Assembly (NCBI RefSeq): GCF_023053635.1
Contig: NC_086192.1
Location: 11,023,001-11,087,000 of the forward strand
DNA: 64,000 nt
DNA from: Elgaria multicarinata webbii
Taxonomy: Eukaryota > Chordata > Lepidosauria > Squamata > Anguidae
Direction of reading: 5' to 3'
Under the pieces are notes generated by a model. That model searched no databases. It was not told the origin of the DNA and worked only from the letters and a program-made list of their open reading frames with translations. Positions 1 through 8,290 of the stretch are shown here, piece by piece. Both the position numbers and the translations under genes were made by a program. Numbering within the stretch: position 1 is the first letter of the stretch; every line of letters starts with the position of its first letter.

Positions 1-360
1 TGGCTGACACCAGGCCGAATCCACCGGTTGCCATGGCAGCCCTCATCTCCGAAGCGCTCCCCGACCAGGCGGAGATGTGGGAACGAATCTGAGGTGAACG
101 TTAACGGCACCTTCCCGTCGAGATAAGGCGGTTAGGGTAATCGGCGGATTAAAAAGCCCTCCGCACAGATGGCTTTTAATCCAGCCTAAGTGAAAGAGGA
201 TGGACGCTTTCCTCCTCGCGGTATTGCTTTTCCGACAAATGTTTCGGTCCGCTTCCGAGGCGCTGAGAGAGAAAATAACGTTATCTCATTATGGCCAAGA
301 GGCCCATTCGTATACGCGGTTAAAAGCTTTCATTCACTTTAGCCTCGCTGTTTTCTGACC
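1..360. other. CpG-bearing unique sequence at left edge, no gene recognised
   Basis: This stretch is richer in CpG than the AT-rich sequence that follows it and shows no repeat family I recognise. A short frame begins at position 33 in a good Kozak setting (GCCATGG) but stops after 19 codons, so it is not called as a gene. It could be the edge of a promoter or first exon of a neighbour to the left. In human, RPH3AL lies beyond LIAT1, but nothing here identifies it. Confidence 0.3.
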
Positions 361-818
361 GAGAACCCATCTGCGCAAGTTAGCATTCAGAAGACAGCCT
401 AATGTGTGCAATTTTAGAAAAACAACCCTGATCTACGGCCCAGTGTTGGGCTATACCACTTGGGACTACACAACAGAACAGTCACACACAAATCCTAAAT
501 ATCCCACTATTTTTCCACAAAGAACTCGTTCCGTGCAAGTTAACAACCCTGATCTACAGCCTAGTTTCCCTCCAAAGCGGTAAAACTGTGCTAGGGCTAT
601 ACCATGTGGGACACTATGACAGAACATTTACATGCACACAAACCATACAAATCTCACTATTTTCTCACAGAGAACTCATCTGCACAAGTTAACATTCAGA
701 AGACTGCCTTAGGCTTGTAATTTAAGGATAACAACTCCAATCTATGGCCTAGGTCTCCCCCAAAGTGGTTAACCTGTGCTAGGACTATACCACTTGGAAC
801 TGAAGACACACACACACT
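361..818. repeat. Diverged tandem triplication, unit about 150 bp
   Basis: Three related blocks start near 362, 522 and 670. Each begins with a GAAC-C/T-C-T-CTGC-CAAGTTA-like motif, continues through an AACCCTGATCTACGGCC-like segment and a GGGCTATACCACTTGGGAC-like segment, and ends with a TCACTATTTTTCCACAAA-like segment. The middle copy lacks part of the left portion. Divergence is high, so the duplication is old. Confidence 0.7.
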
Positions 819-825
819 TACGCAC

Positions 826-1000
826 ACTTATTTATTTATGAAAACATTTGCCTTTTGCCCTATATCTTTGGAATCTCAGAGCAGCATAAAGATAAAATCA
901 ATTCAAGCAATATAAAACAATAAATAATTTGCACAGCTAAAAACAGATTAAACCATTAACAGTTAATGCCAATAAAAAAAAATTAAAACTGTACAAACAA
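826..1000 (-). repeat. AT-rich LINE-tail-like relic
   Basis: The stretch starts with TTTATTTATG and runs through AAAATCAATTCAAGC, AACAATAAATAA and AAACAGATTAAA. This is the usual look of a minus-strand LINE 3' end in this window. The family cannot be fixed. Confidence 0.4.
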
Positions 1001-1293
1001 CTGAGTCATGTGCAACTTTAGACAAATTCTACAAATAAACATATCAGGGGTGAAGTTCCCGAATTAGCTATCATGGCCAAATTGCTGGTCATAGAGCATT
1101 TTAGCGTACAACAACCCTGCAAGGTAGGTTAGGCAGAGGAGGATGCAGCTTACTAAAGGTTTTGAAGTGAATTTCCTAGGCAAGCAGCAATTGTGAGTCT
1201 TCAAACTCCTGGGACAAACAAACACCTCCTTTTCGCCTGGCTAGAATTTGCTCGCATGGTTCCTAGTTGCTGATCTTTATGTTTGCAGTTACA

Positions 1294-1400
1294 GCCTTCC
1301 CCAGCCTGGTGCCTTACAGAACTTGTTGGACTACAGTTCCCATCATCCCCCCAACAACCGGCCATGCTGGCTAGGCCTGATAGGATTTGCAGTCCATCAC
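1294..1400. mobile_element. Palindromic short element, family B (ACTACAACTCCCATC type)
   Basis: CCTTCCCCAGCCTGGTGCC is followed by TTGGACTACAGTTCCCATC and then by a degraded inverted arm. At least ten relatives occur in the window. The inverted arms suggest a non-autonomous DNA transposon, but I could not place the superfamily. Confidence 0.6.
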
Positions 1401-1421
1401 TCCTTCCCTACTCTTACTTCT

Positions 1422-1512
1422 TCTTATTTATTTATATAGCACCATCAATGTACATGGTGCTGTACAGATTACAAAGTAAATAGCAAGACCCTGCCGCATA
1501 GGCTTACCTTAA
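1422..1512. repeat. Dispersed repeat end with TATAGCACCATCAATGTAC motif
   Basis: A (TTTA) tract leads into TATAGCACCATCAATGTAC, ATGGTGCTGTACAGATTAC and AAGACCCTGCCGCATAGGC. The first part recurs at about 53545-53570 inside another element. This is an interspersed repeat end of unknown class. Confidence 0.5.
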
Positions 1513-2186
1513 GAACGTCTTCCCAGTTACAAGCAGGATATCCGCTCTCACTGCAAAAGTCTGCATCTTTCAAGCAAGGTCACTCAGGGCGGACTCACAC
1601 ATTTGATTAGCATTAGGTGTTAACCCTAACGTGCAAATGCAGGCCATCAAAAGGGCAAATAAAACACCTGCATCTTCTCACATCACCCTGAGCCCAATGC
1701 TTTTTGATCGGGGGTCTTTTTGCAGCCTCAGCTGCCGTTGCAGCAATTTGCAAGGGAATCTGTCATGCACGTGTGAATGAATCTCCCCCTCTCCGTAGCC
1801 TTAATCTGGACGCGTTTCAGGGTGTTTTCCCTTGCCAGGCCCAATCCTGCACCCTCACTGATTTCTGGACTAGAATTCGAGGAAGAGGGGAGGCTGCAAA
1901 GAATTAATTCCAACTCTTCCCCACCCAAAACCAATAAAATAAAAAAGGTTGTCCACGCAAACCTTGACACGCTTCCTGCTTCTCCACGGGCACATCTGTG
2001 CGTCTGCGCTGCCCTCTAGCGGCAGGTGCAAGCGTTAAATGCAAATTAGCACCGGCCGGGGAGCCAATCAGAAGGCGCGCAGCCCAGGAAACCCGCGCGT
2101 GCTCCTTGCAAATCCCAATGAGTGTTTTGCAATTTGCAAAACCCTAAATCCCAGCACCTATTATATATATATAATTAGAGAGCAAA

Positions 2187-2380
2187 CCCATGCAAGTTTA
2201 AAGACAGAGAGGAAAAAGTCCTACATCTCCCAGCATGCCCCAGTCAGCTGGCTGGGCCATGCTGGGAGTTGTAGGACTTTGCGTATTTGGGGTTGAGTCC
2301 AACCCCCCAGCTGACTGGGGTATGCTAGTAGCTTTATGACTTTCCCCCGGTTTAAACCTGCATAGGATTGCACCTTTATT
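2187..2380. mobile_element. Palindromic MITE, family A, rearranged copy
   Basis: The core TCCTACATCTCCCAGCATGC pairs with GCATGC-like sequence and GGGAGTTGTAGGACTTT on the other arm. A second right arm ends at CCTGCATAGGATTGCACC. The copy appears to hold one left arm and two right arms, so it is either two insertions or an internally duplicated one. Confidence 0.6.
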
Positions 2381-2509
2381 CTCTTTATTTATTTACTTAA
2401 AAGCTTGATTGCATATCTGGGAGTTGAACCCATTCATAAGAGTTAAAGCCATTGAAATCGATAGGGCTTAAATTAGCCGCGGATTTCAATAGACCGAGCC
2501 AAATTCTCC

Positions 2510-2597
2510 CAAAATGTGCAAGCTTTCGGATTCTCCAGCACGCTTCATCAGAGTAGGTGATGACGGGTTCTAGAGAACACGAAAGCTTGCACATTTT
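2510..2597. repeat. Short inverted repeat around GTGCAAGCTTTCG
   Basis: AAAATGTGCAAGCTTTCG near 2511 is mirrored by CGAAAGCTTGCACATTTT near 2580, with about 52 bases between the arms. The loop contains GCTTCATCAGAGTAGGTGATG. A related piece lies at 8735-8790. The class is unknown. Confidence 0.6.
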
Positions 2598-2653
2598 TTT
2601 TGTGGGATTTGGGTTGATCCTAATAAAAATATTGCCCAACTCTGGATCTTGGA

Positions 2654-2720
<67 letters not shown>
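2654..2720. repeat. (TTA)n microsatellite
   Basis: About 22 TTA triplets without recognisable interruptions, directly after a LINE-like TAATAAAAAT stretch. Confidence 0.95.
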
Positions 2721-2753
2721 TGTTTGATTGTTTGTTTCATTTACCTTGAGTTA

Positions 2754-2889
2754 GGGCACAATCCTATGCATGTTTAGACTGGAAAAAAAATCCTACAACT
2801 CCCAGCATTCACCAACTAGTATGGCTGGCTGTGGAATGCTGGAAGTTGTAGGACTTTTTTTCAGTCTAAACATGCATAGGCTTGCACGC
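2754..2889. mobile_element. Palindromic MITE, family A, best copy with TTA target duplication
   Basis: This 136-bp element is flanked by TTA at 2751-2753 and again at 2890-2892. The left arm reads GGGCACAATCCTATGCATG, then TTTAGAC, an A-run, and TCCTACAACTCCCAGCATT. The right arm is its reverse complement over nearly its full length, so the element folds into a hairpin. A 3-bp TTA duplication is typical of PIF/Harbinger-type elements; that class is inferred from the duplication and no transposase is present. Confidence 0.75.
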
Positions 2890-2904
2890 TTAATGCAATA
2901 GTTT

Positions 2905-3065
2905 AAAATGGATACTGTTTTATTCTGTTGTTTTTATATTTTTTGATGGTTTTAAATTTTGTATACCTTTTTTTTAAAAAAATGTCCACTGTTTTTAACT
3001 TTCGTAAACCGCCCAGAGAGCTTCGACTATGGGGTGGTATATAAATTAAATAAATAAATAAATAG
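2905..3065 (+). mobile_element. LINE 3' end (L2-like), plus strand
   Basis: TTTTAAATTTTGTATACC and a TTTTTAACTTT stretch lead to GTAAACCGCCCAGAGAGCTT, then GGGTGGTATATAAATTAAA and a (TAAA)n tail. The same 3' end occurs at 48.8 kb and inverted at 3.1 kb. Assignment to the L2 clade rests on ORF2 C-terminal pieces linked to this tail elsewhere in the window. Confidence 0.6.
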
Positions 3066-3117
3066 GATTACACATGTATAGGATAGTATCCTTAAGTCCT
3101 GGGAGTTGTGGGACTTT

Positions 3118-3390
3118 TTTATTTTATTTTATTTTATTTATTTATTTATTTATTGCATTTTTATACCACCCAACAGCCGAAGCTCCCTGGGTGGTTCACA
3201 AAAACTAAAACCATTCAAAGTATAAACAGTATAAAAACACAATATAAAATATACGTTAAAAAGTGATTAAAAACATATCACACATGATTAAAACATCTTT
3301 AAAACATCCTTAAAACTTTCTAAAATTTCACTGGATAGGCCTGCCGGAATAGATCAGTCTTTATTGCTTTTTTAAACTCTAAAAGGCTGT
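3118..3390 (-). mobile_element. LINE 3' end (L2-like), minus strand
   Basis: (TTTA)n is followed by TTTTTATACCACCCAACAGC and CTCCCTGGGTGGTTCACA, the reverse complement of the CCGCCCAGAGAGCTTC tail, then a long A-rich untranslated stretch. It faces the plus-strand copy at 2905-3065 tail to tail. Confidence 0.6.
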
Positions 3391-3527
3391 CAAGTTTTTC
3401 TGTCGAAACGTACATAAGATTGCAGCTTTAACGTCTATTTTTGGAGGTGCCATTGAATTTAGCGCAGAGTTCAACTGTGGAATTGGCTATATCACTGCTT
3501 ACCTCCCCTGTCGGAGACAGTTTTAAA

Positions 3528-3584
3528 TTTTGTATACAATAGTGGCATGCTCACAATTTGTATACAATAGTGGCATGCTCACAA
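3528..3584. repeat. Exact 28-bp tandem duplication
   Basis: The unit TGTATACAATAGTGGCATGC plus TCACAATT occurs twice in direct succession with no differences seen, so the duplication is recent or a simple slippage product. Confidence 0.9.
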
Positions 3585-3589
3585 TTAAA

Positions 3590-4200
3590 AGGGAGACAGC
3601 AATTCCTCGTTTACCGAACGATAAAACAATTGGGCCAATTTGCCGTTTCTCACAATAATGCGATGACTCATCTCGGAAAGCTGGCGGGTCTGAACTGTGT
3701 TCGGTCGGAACGCAAGGCTGATTTGATTTAAGAATGTTTGTTTTACACACACACAAAAATCTCCCCAAAATGATAATTACTATTTTGAAGGATTCAATAT
3801 CTTGAGGGCGTGTTATTTATTCTCTGTTCAATTATAATAATCACTGCTGTGAGGGAATCCGTGGGCCTAAAGATAAGAGGTGGAAATAATAAGTCAATCC
3901 GAAACAGCAAAAACGTAAATATAGAAGAAAGCTGAGGAAGCGTTGAAGCTAAACTACAAGTCACAAAGTTGCGGGTTCGAACTTCTCCGAGAGAATTGCA
4001 TAGCTGGTCTTTGAAAAGAATCTGTCTCAACCTCAGACACATCCCTACTGCTGCAATAATGGAAATAATAATACCGGCTTCCCTTACAGGGTCGTTGTAA
4101 GGGTGACAAGATTAAGTATGTGGAGCTGTTGCATGTTCAAAATGCACTTTGTGCATGCTAAATATTATTGTAATAGGCGATCCTTATTATTCCATGTGTT
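3590..4200. other. Intergenic, mostly nothing recognised
   Basis: No coding exon or clear repeat is seen. A worn fragment at 4066-4115 (CCCTTACAGGGTCGTTGTAAG) resembles the SINE body found elsewhere in the window. Confidence 0.4.
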
Positions 4201-4204
4201 AATA

Positions 4205-4525
4205 AGAGAAAAAACTAACCTAGTCGGTTTCATCCAGGCTAGATTACTGTAATGTGCTCTGCGTGGGGCTTCCCTTGAAGACCTTTGAACCTGCAACTGG
4301 TACAGAATGGAGCAGCTAGAACATTTTGGGTTGCCAGGTTTTCAGATCATATTACTCAGATGAGTTTGGGGCCTAAAAGCCATTAGCTGTTGCTACTGCT
4401 GGTGTGCACAGGCTTAAATGTCATTTGTTGGTTCATATTTTTGTAATATTGTGAGCTGCTTTTGTGAGAGCAGGGCACCCCGAAAGGCGGTTTAAAAATC
4501 TTTTAAAGAAAAATAAATGATTATT
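4205..4525 (+). mobile_element. L2-type LINE fragment, plus strand
   Basis: GGCTAGATTACTGTAATGTG encodes the LDYCNVL-like motif common near the end of L2 reverse transcriptase proteins. It is followed by a GLPLKTF-like motif, an untranslated stretch, and a tail with GCACCCCGAAAGGCGG and TAAATAA. Frames are broken throughout. Confidence 0.55.
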
Positions 4526-5430
4526 CTTTTTTATCATATCAGGGGGAGAAAGTATCAGGTGTGAAATACAAACAACAGGCCATTGCTTCATATCTTATTT
4601 GGGCGCTTTCTAGAAGCTTCCGGCTAGCTACTGTTGGAAACAGAAAACTGGGGTCAGATGGATTTTCTAATGCCTTGGCAAGGTTCTTTCTCATGCTGTT
4701 ATCCCAGAGGCTTTACATTAATAATCCAGAAGGCTGGGAGAAGGTTCAGTTCCTAATGACTAATTAGACTACCCCACACCTGCTCTCGTTGGAAATAAAT
4801 GAGCAGATACTGAAATTAATACCAAAAGTGAGAATCGGCACGCTACCGCACGGTTGATTTTTAAGTTTAAAGGAACGCGGATTCACAGAAGGGTTAAATT
4901 TATTTTATTTCCAAAAGCACCTAATTGCAACCTTTGCAAGAGGAGACGTGAGAATTGCCTGGTTTAACAACCAGCCGCATGGGATATTCTTTATTTCTGA
5001 GCTGCCTCAGTCACAAGAACGTCAAAGCAAGGTAAAAATATATATATTAAAATAGCCACGAGGACTTGGACAGGCGTAGGGAATAGAATAGCGATGATGC
5101 ATTAAAGGAAATCGAGAAAGGAAATGATTCATCATTAGTGCTATTATATTTTATGGATTTATTTAGAGAATATGCATGCCACCTCTTCAAGAGGGGAAAA
5201 AAAAACATTTTCAAGGTGGCTGAAAAATGCAAAATAAAAAAATAAAAAGTTCATCACAAGATATGTTGGTTTTAAAAGAGTCAGACTAGAACTGCAGAGA
5301 TCTGAGTTGAAAATCCTCACCTCTGCCAAGAATCTCACTGGGTGTATTTGTGCAAGCAAATGAACTCCTCTCTTTCTCTCTCTGTTGGCCTAACCTACCT
5401 CGCAGGGTTGTTGAGCATTTCGGTTGCCAA
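4526..5430. other. Intergenic, nothing recognised apart from a SINE crumb
   Basis: No exon is supported. GGCCTAACCTACCTCGCAGG at 5378-5397 is a piece of the squamate SINE body. The rest is unique sequence to my reading. Confidence 0.4.
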
Positions 5431-5436
5431 CCCGTA

Positions 5437-6230
5437 CCTGTAAGCCCCCTTGAACTCAGAAGGACTTAATTCTGAGTATATATGCTTAGAATTGGAGTGA
5501 AAGTACAGGAAACTACATCTGAGCTCATTGCAGGAAGAGCTGGATTGAAATGCCAATAGGAAGAAATATTATCTATTATTGTTAGTTATAATTATTATTA
5601 ATTATTGCTTCTGTTAATAATTAATACTGAGTTACAAATGCTAGTAATATCTAACAGATATTAAAATATAATTAATAATGATTGTTGTTAATAATAATGA
5701 ATCAATTTATTCAAATGGTAATATTTAATAGCATGTAGTCCCATGCGTAGTTACCTGGGAGTAAGCCCCCTTTGAACTCAGCAGGGCTTAATTCTGAGTA
5801 GACATGTAAGCTGGAGAAGCCACATCTGAGCTCAATGCAGGAAGAGCTCGATTGATATGTAAATAGCGTGACACATTATTAATAATTATATTATTATTGC
5901 TAATAATTATTACTGTTAATAATCATTAATGATAAATTAATAACGATAATAATATCTAATTAAGGTATTATTGTTAATGATCATTAATCATTTAATTAAA
6001 TGGTGATATTTAGTAGCTGTTAGAATATGAACAATAACAATAATACATAAGAATGATAAAACTTGTCATTACTGTTAATAAACAATGACGATTTAATAAT
6101 GGCAATAATATCTAATTGTTAAAATATTGTTAATCATCATTAATAAATTAAATAAATGATAATATTTAGTAGCTATTAGAATATTATTATTAATAATAAT
6201 ACATATGAATGATAAATACACCTAATATAT
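5437..6230. repeat. AT-rich block with a roughly 315-bp duplicated segment
   Basis: Two copies begin near 5437 and 5755. Each carries a family C piece (TAAGCCCCCTTTGAACTCAG, then TTAATTCTGAGTA), then ACATCTGAGCTCA-TGCAGG and AAGAGCT-GATTGA, then a long run of TTATTAATAATTA-like sequence. The AT run extends to about 6230 and could be unstable. Confidence 0.6.
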
Positions 6231-6269
6231 TTGGTATATACTCTATGTCACACACAGTCACTCTCCCCA

Positions 6270-6560
6270 AAAGCGGGGGGGGGGTCTTCGCCCCACGCAG
6301 TCGGGGGAGGAATTAAGGAGACCCAACCTGGGGCGGGGACTACTTCGTCAGACCAGCTGCGCGGATGGAGCCCATCAGCGCCGTCTCCAAGGAGTCTGCG
6401 TACGCCCGTTGCCCGGGAGACGCGTCCACCCACAGAGGGAGGGGCGGAGCACCGGAGCTGGCGGAGGGGTTCGGTCCCAGGAGGGGAGCAGCTGCTGAGG
6501 AGTGGGGGGGAGGGGCGCTCCCCCCCCAACCTCAGCCTGCCTGTAATTCAATGGAGGGGG
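6270..6560 (+). promoter_or_regulatory. CpG-rich block, candidate LIAT1 promoter and first exon
   Basis: CpG and GC content jump here against a very AT-rich left flank (GCGTACGCCCGTTGCCCGGG, GAGACGCG and similar). The block lies 1.5 kb before the first recognised LIAT1 exon on the same strand. A frame starting ATGGAGCCCATC at 6365 is a possible coding start, but I found no convincing donor that joins it to 8089 and no family similarity. The promoter call is inference from base composition and position. Confidence 0.4.
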
Positions 6561-6599
6561 GAGGGCGTTGGAAGGGGGGCAATTCATGAGGGAAAGGGG

Positions 6600-7835
6600 G
6601 GCAATTCATGGGGGGGTGCTGTTGAGGGGAAAGTGGGCAAAGGAAGTTGGAGGCTAATTAAGGGAGCAGGGTCCAGTTAATGTGGGGAGGTTTCACTGAG
6701 GGGAAAGTGGGCAAAGGAAGTTGGAGGCTAATTAAGGGAGCAGGGTCCAGTTAATGTGGGGAGGTTTCACTGAGGGGAAAGTGGGCAAAGGAAGTTGGAG
6801 GCTAATTAAGGGAGCAGGGTCCAGTTAATGGAGGGAGGTTTCACTGAGGGGAAAGTGGGCAAAGGAAGATGGAGGCTAATTAAGGGAGCAGGGTCCAGTT
6901 AATGTGGGGAGGTTTCACTGAGGGGAAAGTGGGCAAAGGAAGATGGAGGCTAATTAAGGGAGCAGGGTCCAGTTAATGTGGGGAGGTTTCACTGAGGGGA
7001 AAGTGGGCAAAGGAAGTTGGAGGCTAATTAAGGGAGCAGGGTCCAGTTAACGTGGGGAGGTTTCACTGAGGGGAAAGTGGGCAAAGGAAGATGGAGGCTA
7101 ATTAAGGGAGCAGGGTCCAGTTAATCTGATGAGGTTTCACTGAGAGGAAAGTGGGCAAAGGAAGTTGGAGGCTAATTAAGGGAGCAGGGTCCAGTTAATG
7201 TGGGGAGGTTTCACTGAGGGGAAAGTGGGCAAAGATGGAGGCTAATTAAGGGAGCAGGGTCCAGTTAATGTGGGGGTTTCACTGAGGGGAAAGTGGGCAA
7301 AGGAAGATGGAGGCTAATTAAGGAAGCAGGGTCCAGTTAATGTGGGGAGGTTTCACTGAGGGGAAAGTGGGCAAAGATGGAGGCTAATTAAGGGAGCAGG
7401 GTCCAGTTAATGTGGGGGTTTCACTGAGGGGAAAGTGGGCAAAGGAAGATGGAGGCTAATTAAGGGAGCAGGGTCCAGTTAATGTGGGGAGGTTTTACTG
7501 AGGGGAAAGTGGGCAAAGGAAGATGGAAGCTAATTAAGGGAGCAGGGTCCAGTTAATGTGGGGAGGTTTCACTGAGAGGAAAGTGGGCAAAGGAAGTTGG
7601 AGGCTAATTAAGGGAGCAGGGTCCAGTTAATGTAGGGAGGTTTCACTGAGGGGAAAGTGGGCAAAGGAAGATGGAGGCTAATTAAGGGAGCAGAGTTCAG
7701 ATAATGGGAGGTTTCACTGAGAGGAAAGTGGGCAATGAACATGGGGGGAGGTGCAATGAAAGACGGAGGTTAAGGGAGGAGGGTCTAGTTAATTTGGGGA
7801 GGTTTCACTGAAGAGAAAGTATGCCACTAATATGA
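6600..7835. repeat. 74-bp minisatellite, about 16 copies
   Basis: The unit runs GGTTTCACTGAGGGGAAAGT, GGGCAAAGGAAG, T/ATGGAGGCTAATTAAGGGAG, then CAGGGTCCAGTTAATGTGG. Copies are close to identical in the centre and worn at 7690-7835. Two pairs of neighbouring units (about 7225-7330 and 7368-7450) share the same short deletions (loss of GGAAG in one, loss of GAG in the next), so a 140-bp dimer was itself duplicated. One strand is strongly purine-rich. It lies between the CpG block and the first recognised LIAT1 exon, probably in intron 1. Confidence 0.95.
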
Positions 7836-8088
7836 CGTGGGGATAAGGTAAAGAAAAGTTTCAGCTAATGGGGAATTTCTGATGGGGATATTGAGGCACA
7901 AAGGGGTGTTTAATGGTCCATTACTGAATTCGGAATAGTGGTCCATCAGTATCCTCTCTAATATGTAATTCCCAGAATTCTTGGGGTGTGGGGACGCACT
8001 TTGACAGCTAAACCCATACAAGACAGCTATTGATGTGTAGCACAGCTATATCCAAGCGTTCCTCCTTGTCTGCTCCCATCTCTCTTAG

Positions 8089-8290
8089 GCTCAGCATCAG
8101 ATGCCCGTGAAGGAACAGGAGACAAACGGAAAGATGGAGGTCTATCGGCAGGAACCTGTATCTGAGGGCGAAGGGGCCAACGCCAGCAAGACCCCGGCAA
8201 AGGAGCCCCTGTCCATGCCTCATCACTCAGGCAAGAAGAAAGCAAGGAAGAAAAAGAAGAAGAAGAAGAAGAAAGCAGTTCAGGGGAATG
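8089..8290 (+). CDS. LIAT1: LIAT1 exon with lysine-rich tract
   Basis: The acceptor is TCTCTCTTAG before 8089; AGs at 8094 and 8100 are alternatives that keep the frame. From 8101 the exon codes MPVKEQETNGKMEVYRQEP and ends in the lysine run and AVQGN, with one base left over. The donor G|GTGCGT starts at 8291. The lysine block is coded by an AAG-rich tract at about 8230-8275, so its length may vary between individuals. In the known protein this block serves in ATE1 biology and nucleolar targeting. Confidence 0.75.

Noticed and set aside
33-92. Short frame with a strong Kozak start at the left edge
   Set aside because: Only 19 codons before a stop, and no donor or family similarity to support an exon.
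6231-6680. A 149-codon frame across the CpG block into the minisatellite
   Set aside because: Its composition follows the G-rich sequence, it runs into the tandem repeat, and it has no family match. Only the block itself is kept, as a promoter candidate.
6600-7835. Possible CRISPR-like array
   Set aside because: Units are contiguous 74-bp repeats without unique spacers, in a vertebrate genome. It is a minisatellite.
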